Shown here piece after piece: positions 1 through 13,252 of a stretch of DNA of 64,000 bases. The DNA comes from Theristus sp. LFF4_11 (Eukaryota > Nematoda > Chromadorea > Monhysterida > Xyalidae). The stretch is taken from assembly GCA_030248135.1 (NCBI GenBank), contig JASANC010004358.1, positions 1-64,000 on the forward strand, in the 5' to 3' direction. The notes below the pieces were generated by a model. That model did not search any database. It worked only from the letters and a program-made list of their open reading frames with translations, and was not told the DNA's origin. Positions within the stretch are counted from its first letter, which is position 1, and each line of letters opens with the position of its first letter. The position numbers and the translations under genes were made by a program.

Positions 1-62
1 TAGGTCCATTTTGGAGTGAATAATTCGCAAAACTTTACAAAAAGAACGAGCTCACTTTCAAC

Positions 63-3000
63 CGGCTGTGCGGCGCCGGTAGCGGCAGTCTTCTTGTCGA
101 GACACGGATTCGTGAAGAACGTGTGCCGATCGTGGTTGTGCGGCAAGTAGTCGTTCAGGTCGGCCGGGTCGCCCGGTTGTACGTCCTTCAGAAGGCACTC
201 GTTCGTTAGGTCCTTGTACGAGGCGGACTGCACAAGAAATTGGCAGAGACTTTTTTGTTTTGTGGTGAGATCTATTATTGCTTTTTGCAATTTGTTGTTG
301 TTGTTGATTTATTCGACACACAGGCCACTGTGAGCGGCAGTTCAGTGCACAACGGTACAAGTTGAGTCGCCGAACAATATGCTGTTACCGTATTACCCCC
401 ATTAAACCCCCCCCCCCCACCACCCTTAATCCCCCCACCAATAAACCCCCACCCCCTCGACAAGTTTCCGAATAACCCCCCCCCCACAAATAACCCCCCA
501 TGGGGGTTAATTGGAAACCTGTTTGAAACACATACCCAGCGAATTCCGTGGCTGAATGCAGTGGCGACATTGGTGAAATTGTGCTACCAAAGGCCCCAAA
601 GGGATGAGTTAATGGTAATTTCATTACAAAAGGCTCTTACAAAAGGAAATCTCTGTGACAAGTAGAAGTTTCTGCGACTTTCTTGCCTGCCATGTAAGGT
701 ATTTTTGCCATTTTTCAACGAACCCCCCCCCCCCCTAGAACTTGTTTGTAAATAACCCCCCCCCCCCCATCAATAATCCCCCCCAATAATCCCCCCCCAC
801 CAATAAATCCCCACCCCTAAAAGTCGCTGACGTATCAATCCCCCATGGGGGTTTATTGGAGGTAATACGGTAATACAGTTTTCTGCTTTTTGCAAAATAA
901 AATGAATGAATGAAAAAAAACTGTGAATGAATATTGTATGCTTTTCCAAGAGATCTCGCCAAAGCTGAACAGGCACACAGACAACCCAACACACGGATCT
1001 GCTTGTGCTTGCCTTTTGGTGCAAATAATACGTGACGGGACCACATGCTGTTTAGTCGGAAACAACAACTCGCCTTGGTCGGGATTCCACATTTCAAAAG
1101 AGCAATAAATAAAGAAATCGCCTGCAACCGACCTTGCACACGAACGATCTCTCCTCGAGACACGCCTGCATGCACTTCACCATGCCCTCCACGCCGTCCT
1201 CCAAGTTGTCCAGCACCCGTTTCACGTGGCCCCGCAGCGCGATACTCCTGGTGGCCAGCCACACTTTTGCGTCGCATTTCTCTTGCATTTCTGCACAGCA
1301 AAAAAACACACTGTATTACCCCCAATAAACCCCCATGGGGGATTAATATGTCAGCGACTTTTAGGGGTGGGGGTTTATTGGGGGGGATTATTGGGGGGTG
1401 GGGTTTATTTACAAAAAATTCTAGGGGTGGGGGTTTGTTGAAAAATGGCAAAAATACCTTGCATGGCAGGCAAGAAAGTCGCAGAAACTTCTACTTTTCA
1501 CAGAGATTTCCTTTAGTAACAGCCTTTTGTAATTAAATTACCATTAACTCATCCCTTTGGGGCCTTTGGTAGCACAATTTCACCAATGTCACTGCATTCA
1601 GCCACTGAATTCGCTGGGTATGTGTTTCAAACAGGTTTCCAATTAACCCCCATAGGGGATTATTTGTGTGGGGGATTATTCGGAAACTGGTCGGGGGGTG
1701 GGGGTTTATTGGTGGGGGGGGATTAATGGTGGGGGGGGGGGTTTAATGGGGGTAATACGGTATTGCTTGTTGACAGCGTTCAAATACAAACCAATCGCTA
1801 CGAAAAAATATTTTCAATGTTTTTTTTGAAACGCAGATTTGAAGCGCACAACACCTTTCGGTAGGCACACTTTTGCCCAGGCGGAATGCGAGGCATTGGT
1901 GGACGGGTAGACCCTGCCGCGGCCCCACGGCTCCAGCGGGGTGTTGTAGATGTCGCATCGGCGGTCGCGGTTGCGGTACGTGAAGCCCCAGCAGGCGAGG
2001 AACTCGTCGTTGTTGTCCTGTGCGGTTTTTGCAGAGAACGCTTTCTGGGTAAATATTGGGTAAACTCTGGGTAAACTGCTTCAAAATGGGTAAACTAAAT
2101 TGGTTAAAATTTTATGAAGTTGCGCAGTTCAGCATTTTGGTTTGAATCGCCGTTTATTTATCTCGCAAGACCTGGCATTAACGATGGGCTGCTTGTACGG
2201 TAACGTATTGGATAGTTGCGCAAGATATATTGCGCGTGAGCAAAGATATAAAAAAGATCAACGCAAGAAAAACAAAAAACGTTTCGCCACGTAGATGTTC
2301 CAGACCCCAGGGTCGAACCCATGTCTGAACTCAGAAACGCAGAATATGAAATATATCGAAATGTTCCAGCATCGTCTAATAAGCTAGCCAAACTGGTTTT
2401 TGTAGTTAATAACAAGAACAATAAGAAAGGTGCACAACAATAAAAGGCATATCCACCGCGAAAAAAACGGAAAAAGTTCAAAAATGGTAAAAAATACCTT
2501 GCATGGCAGACAAGAAAGTCGCAGAAACTTCTACTCTACATGGAAATTTCCTTTTATAACAGCCGTTTGTAATGAAATTACCATTAACTTGGGGCCTTTG
2601 GTAGCACAATTTCATCATTTTCACTGCAACCAGCCACTGAATTCGCTGGGTATGTGTTTCAAACAGGTTTCCAATAATCCCCCATGGGGGATTAATTGTG
2701 GGGGGGATTATTCGAAAACTTGTCGTGGGGTAGGGGTTTATTGGTGGGGGGATTAATGGTGGGGGTTTTAATAGGGGTAATATATACGGTAATCATTTTT
2801 TTCAAGTTCTGCGATTCAGGGTTTTCAGACGTTAAAAGAAACCATTTTCAGTATTTATGTGGCAATTCAAAGTCGCTTGAGTGACTCGGTCCTATTTAGA
2901 GGATCATTTTGACAGTTTTTAATTCCCGCGTCTTACATGAAACTGTTTTCTTATCTATGCGCACATTGGGTCTCGGGACTATAATAAAAGATCATACCTT

Positions 3001-6000
3001 ATTATTCTGGCAGAGATGCAGGCAGTGCACGGAGGAGCTGGCGCTGACCACGACTGAGTCAGTCTGCTTGTGCGGCGACTCGTAGCGACTGATGCCGAAC
3101 GTCACGAACGACTCGAACTCGTGCTCGGCACAGCCTGGCATTGTTTTTGTTTGTTCAGTCAAAAAAATGAAAACTTCTCGTGAAAAGTTTAGTTTAAAAA
3201 AATGAGCATTCATGAAGCAGTATTTTGTGATATCGCGTAGCGCTATGTTTTCACACAGCTACGCTTCACTAAATCTGCATCACGAATGCGGCTTCAGTTT
3301 TTTAAGTCTCACACAAGTTTAGAAACAGCAGTTTTTCTCGGTTTTTCTATTTTTATATCGTAAAAAAGCAATAGAACCGCGCGATTATTGATGGGGAAAA
3401 TTGTTGTTGGTGATTTGTTTGACTTGTCGGTGTGTTTTCTGCGCCGCCGCAAGTCGGTAACAGCGGTTTTCAAAGCAGTTTATTAACAGCAAGTGGTAAA
3501 AATTGTCACTTTCAGTGGAAATGTTTTTTTAACATTATCATTTTTATCGTCCCGCCGGGTAAACTGACTTGGCGACTTACGCGCTGTACTGATGCTGATT
3601 TTCGTCGGATCACGCGGCTTCACAAGCTCATCTGGAAGGCATCAAAAATCTCTGTCTCAAACTCTCAAAACTGTCTCTAAGTCAGCGTATTTCAAAACGG
3701 AATTTTACGAATCTCAAACCCGAAAAAACTGTGATGAGTCGCTGCGATTTCTTGGAACATTTTGCGCATGTTTTTCGTTTATTTATGAATACCGTACTTC
3801 TTTCTCAGTCAATTTGACAACCAAATCATGCGCATGAATACCGTCAAATCTTGCATATAAGGTCTCCTTATATAAAATTTCTTATCCTTATAAATCAAAA
3901 ATTTATGAAAAAAGTGGGCTTTTGTGTGACAACCTTATAAGTGGGAGGAGGTCTTATAAAGCGAAGATTAGGAAGTACGGGCCTTATGAACGGTCAAATC
4001 AAAATTTTGAATTTTTTTGGTTTCCCGCCCTGTGACACTCCGCCCACTTTTGGGTGCGGGTCTTATAAGTGGGAGGAACCTTATACGCAAGAGACTTTAC
4101 GGTGTACTTTTCTACCGGAGAGCGACCAAGAACCAACCTGAACATGTCCACAATTGTACTCACCAAGGCACGTCGGACTTCTCGGTACGTAGTAGACCTT
4201 TTTGAAGGCTGGAATTAGGAACGCCGGCGATTCGCTGCCGTCCTTGTCGTACAGATAGCAGAGGAACTGGAGCACGTCGTAGACGAGGCCTTTGCAGCGG
4301 GCCTGGAAAGAGACGCGAAATCAAAAATCATGGGCGCAACGAATTGCTGTGTCAGCTCAGTCGGAATGGATTTTTACACTGAGATGGCAAAAATTTTGCC
4401 TTTTGGTATTACAGCTTCCTGTGTGGGGCAACAAAAAGCCAGAGAAGAGCGTCAAATGCTTTGTGTGGCAAAATTGTTCGCAATCATATTTACATTTTTA
4501 CTTCTTCGAAATAACGATCCGACTCGAATTATTGCCAGGAGACAAGACGAGACAGGAAAAGTCCCATTCGAGACGCGAGTCCCTGTTTCAGATAAATTAG
4601 TTTTAAAATTTAAAAGCGCAGCAATTAATCCCGTTTCAACTATTAACTCATTGGCCGAACGCGTGTATTTTCGTGACGTTTTTTAAACAACCCTGTTCAT
4701 TGGGGTGTTTCACAACTGTACGCATATATACGTACCGTATTATCTCTATTAAACCCCCCCCCCCCAAAATTAAACCCCCCCCCCCAAAAATAAACCTCCA
4801 CCCCCTCGACAAGTTTCCAAATAATCCCCCCCCCAAAAAATAATCCCCCATGGGGGATTATTGAAACCTGTTTGAAACACATACCCAGCGAATTCAGTGG
4901 CTGGTTGCAGTGAAAATGATGAAATTGTGCTACCAAAGGCCCCAAAGGGATGAGTTAGTGGTAATTTCATTACAAAAGGCTGTTACAAAAGGAAATCTCT
5001 GTGAAAAGTAGAAGTTTCTGCGACTTTCTTGCCTGCCATGCAAGGTATTTTTGCCATTTTGCCCACTCCTAAAAATGGTTTCCAAATAAACCCCCCCCCA
5101 CAAAAAAAAATAAAGCCCCCCCCCAAAATAAACCCCCACCCCCAGAAGTCGCTGAAGAAATAAACCCCCATGGGGGTTTATTAGAGGTAATACGGTATGT
5201 ACGTGTATACAGGCTAAGACAATTTCAAAACAACTTTTTTTAATCAGCTGATTGAGCGTGGAGTTATTCCGTCCAAAGTGCAAATAAATGTAATGGCCTT
5301 ATGCCACAATATTTATTGCATTAGAGACACTAATTTTAGAGCTGGAAACTTATTTTTGGTATTCTGTCGGCTGCCAGCGATGTTTTTTGTCTGATTGGGT
5401 GACTCTCGACATTGTGTGCATTATGAATCCGATTAGCTTATAAACAAGCGTAAAGTGGTTGTTTACGTTTTGTTTATTTTCAGTGTCAAAAAATGTTTGG
5501 GCTTTTCCACTGAATGGAACCAACCAGGAACTTCTTTCACCATATGTTTCATTTTGTGCCGCAAACAAAACTAAAAATAAACTTGACTTCGTTTGGCGTA
5601 CCAGATAAAAACCAGGTTTTTTTTGTAAAATATCAGATATTCGCGCGCAAAAATATGCTAAATGCGCACTTAGCGCACATTTGCGCGGATATTTGAACCG
5701 TTAGCGCTGTTTTGAACGTCTGCTTTATTAAGTTTGTGTTGTACCAAACACGGATTATAAATCGGATGGTATTTCCAAAAAAACCATGCGTTGTTTATGG
5801 TTATTAGAAATTTCGGTTTCATAAAAATAGAAAAGTCTGTGTACACAGATGGCCTAAACATTTTTTCAACAGAATTCATTATTTTCTAAATACGTAAAAG
5901 CTAGAATAACAGAATTTTTGAAATCGCAGCTAGAACATAGTAGATTGAATTTCCATCCAATCTCCTTCTATGTATAGAACATTTCGTTTCATATATCAGG

Positions 6001-7066
6001 ATTTTTACCACAAACAGAATGTATGTGGCGGTTAATGTTTTTTAATCAAAATCTATCTTCTTCTCTGACCCTTTTTTGGCGAAAAAAGCGGTATTTTCTC
6101 AAAGTGAAACCTTAGTTTCGAAAAGAAATTCAAACAAACTATGAATGAACATGTCCAAACCAGAAAACCGGTTGAAAAAATGGCACTTTTCAGACTTGTC
6201 ACAGCAACACCACACTGAAGAATCCATCGAAGAACAACTGAACAACTAATGCGTTACATCGGTTCATCGTTCAAATTACTTTCGATGTGAAGACGACCAA
6301 CAACACGTTACACCCGGGAAACTGGTAGTAAGTGAAGTCTATTTGTTCGTCTTAAACAATCAAAACTGCCCGTTCGACCATCATTAGCCTCTCACACGGC
6401 ACAGTGCATTGGACGCGTCACTGAGAAAACGAAACTCTGAATCAAACGTGTACACCTTGGGAGTGGTGATGTTACTAGTTGCCAGTGTAGTGTTACACGT
6501 TATGTCTGTGTGACCGGTTGCAAACAAACGCCATTTATTGCTGTTGCCACCTTGTCGTTAGCGCACGCGTGCACGCAGCCATACTCGGAGTCGATGTACC
6601 ATAGTTTCCTGTACTCCCTGTAGTGCGTGATGTCTGTGTTCGGGAACCGTGTGTAGCACTCGGTGTAGTTGCGGTCTGGAAGGAAAAAAGGTGCATTTTT
6701 GCTCCATTTTATGCTTAATTTTACATTTTTTTCGTTTAGAAATTTTATTTACATTAAGCGCACATTTTCGTTTAAGTCATAGTGTCAATGGAAAATGTTG
6801 ACGATGATTCAGATGCAAATAACGTTTGTTAACTAAAGAATTGGATTTTTGTAAAATGCGCTTTAGTGATCTTTTTGTTTTTAACGTCTTTTTAAATTTA
6901 CTTTTGAGGTTTGTTTTTGTGCTTTTGAATCAACGGATGAAAAAAACAACAAAGTGACATGATTAAAAAACAAATTTAAGACAGGAAAATGGTTTCACTT
7001 ACTGATTGGTAGCTCCTGGGCGGCAACCTCGCCAACGAAACCCAAAAATATATATAAGACCAACAT
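63..7066 (-). CDS. Secreted protein with three PAN/apple-like modules (3' end outside window)
   Basis: Seven exons fit in phase: 7003-7066, 6551-6675, 4164-4302, 2998-3134, 1855-2017, 1133-1290 and about 63-227. Exon 1 starts at ATG 7066 and encodes a signal peptide (MLVLYIFLGFVGEVAA) ending at a GTAAGT donor. The rest falls into three modules of about 80-100 residues, each split over two exons (2+3, 4+5, 6+7). Each has the PAN/apple cysteine pattern, for example YGCVHACANDK joining ARCKGLVYDVLQFLC, VHCLHLCQNNK joining DNNDEFLACWGFTY, and CMQACLEERSFVCK joining SASYKDLTNECLL. PAN modules bind protein or carbohydrate and occur in secreted or cuticle-associated animal proteins. The role here is unknown. 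The last exon probably ends near position 63 at a GTTGAA donor and the gene continues left of the window. Domain class is fairly sure; the 63 boundary is uncertain. Confidence 0.8.
386..872. mobile_element. MITE family G, copy 1 (intron 6 of PAN gene)
   Basis: Starts TACCGTATTACCCCC and ends GGTAATACGGTA, so the ends are inverted and carry TA. The body alternates C-rich runs (7-13 C) with a conserved core containing GCCTGCCATG and AGAAGTTTCTGCGACTTTC. It has no coding capacity. The TA ends suggest a Tc1/mariner- or PIF-type non-autonomous element. Confidence 0.8.
1311..1762. mobile_element. MITE family G, copy 2 (intron 5), opposite orientation
   Basis: The same element as 386-872 on the other strand, with G-rich rather than C-rich runs. 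It ends GGTAATACGGTA; the left end is degenerate (CTGTATTACC). It begins about 20 bp from the 3' splice site of the exon at 1133-1290. Confidence 0.75.
2484..2791. mobile_element. MITE family G, copy 3, truncated (intron 4)
   Basis: Shares the core (CTTGCATGGCAGACAAGAAAG) and a degenerate right end near TACGGTA. The left C/G-rich arm is missing. Confidence 0.7.
3205..3290. repeat. Short hairpin repeat family K, copy 1
   Basis: About 86 bp with near-palindromic ends (GCATTCATGAAGC / CACGAATGC) and an inner inverted pair around CGTAGC/GCTACG. A second copy is at 31136-31216. Non-coding. Confidence 0.55.
3839..4103. mobile_element. MITE family F, copy 1 (intron 3 of PAN gene)
   Basis: Ends TACCGTCAAATCTTGCATAT and GCAAGAGACTTTACGGT are inverted repeats. 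The interior carries repeated CTTATAAGTGGGAGGA words. Other copies lie at 21580-21799 and 25746-26011. Confidence 0.75.
4733..5197. mobile_element. MITE family G, copy 4 (intron 2 of PAN gene)
   Basis: Complete copy in the orientation of copy 1, from TACCGTATTATC to GGTAATACGGTA, with the shared core between long C runs. Confidence 0.8.
5198..6550. other. Remainder of PAN-gene intron 2, no gene seen
   Basis: AT-rich sequence without coding-like frames or a recognised element. Confidence 0.5.
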
Positions 7067-10000
7067 TTTTTGTATCTCGCTAAAAATTTTATGCTATCTA
7101 GATATTACATTGGATGAACAAATAAAAAATGAGATCTGAAAGCAAATTAAGAAAAATCTGAAAACGTTAATGTAGTTCAATGAATCACGTTTGGGTCGGC
7201 ATAAATTTTTTTACATTCGCAGTTAAAAATTTGTTTTCTAACATTTGCACAAAAAAGTTGCATGCATTGTCTGTACCACGATGTCAAAGAAAACAAAATT
7301 TAAATCATTCACTTTTTAAAAAATCCAAAAAACAATGGCGAGTTGACCTTAATTGGAAAATTTTACCGCAATCGTTTTCACTTTGGAAACAAAACGAAAG
7401 TATGAGTAATTGATCGATTCATAAATAATTGAAAATCAGTGTTATTTGAGCGAGAAAGTTCAGTGATTTCTTTTTTCAAGAGAAAAAATCGCATAAATTA
7501 TACATCTTTTGCACAATTTGGTAAAGTCTTCTGCCCCAAACGCCGTAACAACGTAAGGTCAGTACCGAAGAAAGAAGACGAAGAAAACGAAGAAGAGAAA
7601 ACAACGTCAGTTAGTCAGAATTTCGGAAAAGATACATGTATCGCTCAACACGCAAGAAAGGTGGTGACATTTTATGTATTTTTAAAGGTGTTTTTGTTTA
7701 TTATCACTGCACAATTGCAAAAATGTGTACGATGACCACCTCTCTTCTCTTACATTTGTGGTATTTTTCCTTGTAACAGCTATGCCGAGTCGCACTATTT
7801 GTTGTTTTATATTTGTTTCTTATTGTTTTACGCACGCTTCGTTCTTTTTTGGCGTGAAATTTCTTGCGACGCGTTTTAAATATATTTTTTCATCAACTTA
7901 ACCCGCCGTGGTTTTCTCGTGCAAATTTATGTAACCGTGAAAACCACAGAGACATGTTGAACGGTGAAAAACAAGATAACCCAAAATTAAGAATCAGATA
8001 AAACATCCCGGTGTTATGTGCGCACACGGTGTTTTAGAATAGAGAAACTGATCGGAAATAAAAAAAAACTTGATTGTACATTCGGTTGAAAACGAGGGCC
8101 TTGCTGACGATGCAAAGTTAAAAAAAGGCAACACAAAACTTTTCGAACACCCTGTATAACCCAATTAATTATGTGCTGTAGACAGAGCGTCAAATGACGC
8201 GAAAAAAAATGAAGTGTCAAACTGAAAAAAACTGTCGCCAAGAGATTCTAATCTGCGTCAAAAGAAACGACCCAGAATGCTTTTTTCACTCTGTGTGGAG
8301 TTGCGAATGTGGATGTGGAAGTTTAAAAAAGGTAAACACTTTACTTTATTGTTTTCTTCCAGCAGAAAATGAGTGTTTTTTGTGGTTTTCTGCCTGTTAT
8401 ACATGCTGAGAAACCGAAATGTCTGTGACACCGCATGAGATACAGTGAAGAGACAAGTTGGACAATCGGTGGAAGAATTTTAATCTGTGATCCGGCTTCG
8501 GCATTTTGCGGATTTGCACTTACTTTTTGCTTTTTTAATTGAGATGCACTGATTGACTAATTTCATGAATGTTCTGCCACTATTCATTGCTTGTGTAGTG
8601 CCAAACCAAGTAAATAAGCCTTGTTTGCCGTGTAAATAAGTAAATAATAACCAAGCCAGATAAAAAGAAGCCGTGCGTCTTTGTTTTATGATTCCGGAAT
8701 ACTGGAATTTGTTTTACTAAACAACAAGACCTGTCCGGTAAAAAAGTAACGCTTCAAAGACGACGGTTTGCTTGGTCGAGCCAGTGTAGGGGGCACCGCG
8801 TTGTGGTGTGTAGGCGAATCAGCCAACTTTTCGTGGCGCACACTATTAATGCGCTTGGTCTTTGTAAATGCCCTTTCCATTGTTGTTGCCATTGTGATCT
8901 ACTCAAGTTCACAAGTGCAAATGCAGGTGTTCACAATTTTCATATGCGAAATTATACAACAATTATTTATTGGATTCCAGCCACCGCACAAAATCAAACT
9001 ATGTTCCATGTACATTTCATGTCTGCCGCCGCAAATCTATCTGTTTTGTTTCGCTTCCATCCATCCATCCATCCATTTTATTTCGCGAAAAAGCCGGAAA
9101 CTCCGATAAAACTGTGTGACCAGCATGAAATTCGGAGACCCAAAAAACAATATATCCAAAAAAGTAATGCAAAAAACAACAACAAAAGACACAAAACATC
9201 GACAGCTAAAAAACATTAAAAAAGAAAAAATACGAAAAAATAAAAAAAAATAAAATAAAAAATAATAATAATAAAAAGACAAAAGCCAAAAAACCAAAAA
9301 AAGAAAGAAACCAAAAAGACAGGCAAAAACCAAGAAAACCAAAAAAATCAAAAATTATTAAAATGACGCAAAACGATTGTCAAGAAACGAGAGATCCTTA
9401 TATCTAGATATCTGTCGCTTCGTTCCGGTATGCAGACGTGTGTTTATCATGAGTTTTTTTCCTATTAGGAGCATTATATTATTTTATTACACGTATATTT
9501 TCAATCGCATACCACACAAAGTTCAAAGTCAATAGGTTTCAGTTGGACTGTAAAAACGTTTTTTGACAAAAAATCACCAAACGGTGTCGAAAAATTCAAT
9601 TATGAACGCAAGACGTTACTTTCCAGCTCAATTATATTGTGACAAAAGACAATTGTTTCAAAATGAAACGGTAAAATAGTACAAAACTAAAAAACGATAG
9701 ACATGCAAAAATAATTGCATGTGTTTTTTTTTGTTCGAGAAAAAAGTAAAATTGAACGAACCCAGATGGTTGTCCTGCTTACTGCTTGGTACGTGTAAGC
9801 GTAGTACTGTACACATGCGTATAATTGTCTTTGAAACAGTCAGTAACTATCTCGAATATACTACAGAACAAAAACTCAAAACTCAAGAAACTTCAGTTGC
9901 GAGTTTTGCTTCACAGAAAAGTCGGCTAAACTTTTTCAAAGGTTTAAAAACTAAAAAGCGTACAAAGTTCACAAAAGTTTATCCCATAATGTTTCAACAA

Positions 10001-10203
10001 CAGTTCATCAGGGCACAGGATTTGCGTTCAAAACAACCTGATGCTTGTCGCTGATGTTTTGTTCTTTTAAACGAAAAACCTACATTGTTTATAGCTTGAA
10101 TACCGCAAGCTACTAACCTACGCTAATTGAAAACAGAAAAAAACGATAATTTTTTCCCGAATCACCAATCTCAAGAACTCTCTGAAACCGAAGACCATCA
10201 ATC
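7067..10203. other. Intergenic region between divergent genes
   Basis: AT-rich, with no supported exon. It must contain the promoters of the PAN gene (-) and of the membrane frame at 10204 (+), but no core motif stands out. It holds the CCAT run at 9057-9076, the short repeat at 9057-9147 and an A-rich low-complexity stretch at 9160-9360. Confidence 0.5.
9057..9147. repeat. Dispersed repeat family J with (CCAT)n
   Basis: CCAT repeats followed by TTTATTTCGCGAAAAAGC, GGAAACTCCG and CATGAAATTCGGAGACCC. The reverse complement recurs at 23446-23530, and a related piece is near 63755-63820. Confidence 0.5.
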
Positions 10204-11369
10204 ATGAGCACATTCAGTACAACGACCTATCAACCGGTGGATCCGAACCTTTTTTATGTGGCCGCCGGTTGCCTCGCGGCGGTCCTGACAGCGCTAGGCG
10301 TTGTAACGTGCCTGTGTTGTCATTGGCAGATTCAGAGCGAACTGAAACTACGAAGAACGGAGTCGAGAATGTTCGACTCGTCGTTGTACCTCGGCGGCAA
10401 CAACACGACAGCGTCGAATCGGTCGACTGGCGTGAATTTGGCAAACACAGAGCGCCAGTTTCTGATGACAACTGGCGGACATGGCAACAAGCGCAATAAT
10501 GGCGCCAGTGGATGTCAACGGCAGTCGATCGTTCGTCAGCACTCGGTCAACATTGACGCTGTTCGTAAGAAGTCGTCGCCAATTATTGTCAATGTTGTTG
10601 CAGTGGGGGAACAGTTGCGCCGCCATTTTGTTGACGTGTACATTTTCGTCATTGTTGTCAATCCTCGAGGACACCTGGTGACGAAATCAGTATTGCCTTT
10701 CTTAGCTTTTTGTTGACAAATTCACTATTTCGCCAAAAATTTGTTCAGTAGATCATCATGGTGATTCGTGACTCTGACTACTGACTAGAAGTGGCTGAGT
10801 AACCAATAGGTAATTGTTGCTAAAAAAAATAGTAATAATAAATGGTTAACGGTTTCTGTTGTTAAACTATTATTTTCTACCAATAATAGTGACAGAGAAT
10901 GGCAACGAAAAACTGGCGCAACTTTTCCCCCACTCAGTGTCAGCGCAGCACCACCATCGTCAATCTTCACTGGACTTCTGAAGACGACGACACTACCGCA
11001 ACGAAAACCGAGTGCTTGACCGATCCAAAACACGCAGCCGACAGTTTGGGAAATTCAAATCACGACACTGGCGACCGACCGCCGCAGGAAATGAGGGTGC
11101 TCGCCAATAATGACGTCAAAACTGCCAACAATGACCACGTGAACATTGTTGACGAGACTACCAGTTTCCTCGAGACGGACACGTTCGACGTGAGCGACTT
11201 GGAAATGATTGACGATGACTGTAATCGTAATGACACGATCAGTCTGACGAGCACTGACACAGCTGCTAGTTTGGAACCGGTCGATTATCCGGTCCGGAAG
11301 AATGCCAGAATGATCGGCGGTATCACGCTGGAAGAATTGCTGCACAGTATGGTCGGACAGTTGGACTGA
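10204..11369 (+). CDS. Single-pass membrane protein, cluster member 1
   Basis: ATG 10204 follows a stop-rich leader. Residues 16-38 (LFYVAAGCLAAVLTALGVV and following) form one membrane helix after a short N-terminus, then CLCCHWQIQ, a likely palmitoylation site. The tail is Ser/Thr/Asn-rich. A GTAAGA donor at 10565 and an AG acceptor at 10895 suggest a second exon. The longest downstream frame (10896-11369) is acidic and ends ITLEELLHSMVGQLD, but its phase does not match that donor, so the junction is unresolved (a donor near 10606 would fit). No family is recognised. The helix region resembles the frame at 12689 (YVAA, then Cys-x-Trp-Gln-Ile). It may be an independent gene or an alternative first exon of the C2 gene at 22925. 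Confidence 0.5.
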
Positions 11370-12688
11370 GATGTTTGCATTCATTTTTCGTTTCTGTTTT
11401 TGTGCTGCAACTGCGATTGAAATTTTGAGAAAAATGAGACTTTTTCCTCTCTGGGTCTGACCGTTAAGTCAAATTCCAACGTTTCAATTGTGGTTGAATC
11501 AGTTTGCTGACCGCACTGGGATCAATCAGCTATATGATAATCGATCAGTGTGCAATAATACAGGCTTGGCTTGTAACTTCGCTTCTCGTACACACACGTC
11601 ACATCTGCAGCTCGGAAGTTTTAACGCGAAAAATGTTCAACATTATTGTATTAGTTTGTGTGTGTGTGTGTTTTCTGATCAGGATATATCAGGATAAAGA
11701 ATTTTGAGAAACGGATACCGGTTCATCATGTTGCAACATGTGTGCTTGCAAGCATGGCATGCCCTCAAACACGATACGCACGAAAAAAAGTTATCCGTGA
11801 GCATTAGCTGTCTTTGTATGTAAGCTACAGTGTGATCACTTGAACTCCACGCTCGTTGGCTGAATTTGAATCCGACTCGGTTGTTATTGGTCATAACAAT
11901 GTGATGCGGCTAATCGCTGCTCTAAAGAACCGCATGGCTTTTTTGCCAAACCAACATAATAAAAAATAATGAAACGGTCAACAAGACCAAAGCCGAAATG
12001 AAGCAAGTTTAGTTTCCATCTGCGCTCCTCAATGATAGCACTGAAAACAACCCAACCAGAAATGAAGACAGGAAATTAAAACAAAGATTGACTCAATCAT
12101 CCAGGTTTTCTTGCTTTTGCAACGATTACACCGGAATTTTCCAGTTTATTTGTCCGTTGTTCTGCACATTAAAACCAATACTTTATTCACAGAAGAACGT
12201 TTTTTGTCGTTCATTTGTTTGCTCTTGAAAACGGCTCATTGTCTCAGCTTTTGTGTTTGTCTGAGAACATTAGCGGGAGAAAAGTTTTGAATTGTTTCTT
12301 CAAACTGAAATCCTTCAAATGGATGCAGCAAAGGATCTTTTTCTGCGGGTTCATTTTTTATGAATGCTGAAGCTGCATTTCCTCACGTTGAAAAACTTCT
12401 CTGCTCTGAACCGATAAGAGTTTCGCATCGCTTGTTTCTGCGTAATTCAGCATTCCTGCAAGCGCGTAATTTGATCTGTCTCTCGATGTTTTTTCTCACA
12501 AAAATCAAAATCTTCTGTTTTTTTGCAGTAAAGAAGGAAGTAAAACAAAAACGACACACAGCATTTTATAATTTCGGTGAAAAAAAAACAATTTGAATGA
12601 AGTGCTCTCACAATTCAAGAAAAAAAAACCGACAACATTCGCAAGAAAAACGCCGAAAAATCTGCAACACAATCAAAAAAGAGAAAAA
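11370..12688. other. Spacer, no gene seen
   Basis: AT-rich with a short GT run at 11657-11673. No exon or element is supported. Confidence 0.5.
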
Positions 12689-13252
12689 ATGTCAGGCGGT
12701 TTCGAAGCGAACCACCTGTACGTTGCGGCTGCAGTCGTTCTTGTCGTGTTGTTCCTATCAGCCGTCATTCTGTTTCTGTATTGCGCGTGGCAAATCGAAC
12801 AGGACAAACTGATGTTTCCGCAAACGCATCCAATTGACAGCCCGAACTTGAATCAATATCATCACGAGGCAATCAATCACCAATCAGCGTCATTGTTGTA
12901 TGATAATAACCCGAATAGTAACAACAATACGATTAATCACAATTTTCTGCCTGACTGTCCAACCGTCACAACGCTGGGCGATGATTCGCAGTCGATTTCC
13001 GTAATCTCAAACGTCGACGTCGATTCGCTTGATCTGAGGAACTTTCCAGCCAATCAGCGTGGATTATTACACGACAGTGAACTGCAGTCGAACGAAACGG
13101 AAACACTGTTAGAGCTGAATGAATTTCGCGTCGGTAGTACTGTGTCGCGTTTGATGAATAATCAGGCAGAAAATGTGGAAGAAGAGGATATTTTCGTTGT
13201 TTCGTCAACGGTGGAGTCGAACCCAAGTCGATGGGCACCGCAGCGCGAATAA
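12689..13252 (+). CDS. Single-pass membrane protein, cluster member 2
   Basis: An uninterrupted frame of 187 residues from ATG 12689 (an A-rich leader precedes it) to TAA 13252. Residues 8-35 ([20 protein letters not shown] and following) form one membrane helix after a short, probably luminal, N-terminus. The helix is followed by YCAWQIEQDK, matching CCHWQIQSEL in member 1. The cytoplasmic tail is Asn/Ser-rich and acidic, with no domain. The layout (short N-terminus, helix, juxtamembrane Cys, disordered linker) is that of a synaptotagmin N-terminus without C2 domains. A phase-0 GTGGAG at 13211 could be a splice donor. Function unknown. Confidence 0.55.
   Translation: MSGGFEANHLYVAAAVVLVVLFLSAVILFLYCAWQIEQDKLMFPQTHPIDSPNLNQYHHEAINHQSASLLYDNNPNSNNNTINHNFLPDCPTVTTLGDDSQSISVISNVDVDSLDLRNFPANQRGLLHDSELQSNETETLLELNEFRVGSTVSRLMNNQAENVEEEDIFVVSSTVESNPSRWAPQRE

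Noticed and set aside
9160..9360. Lys/Asn- or Phe-rich frames on both strands
   Set aside because: A-rich low-complexity sequence with no domain and no splice context.
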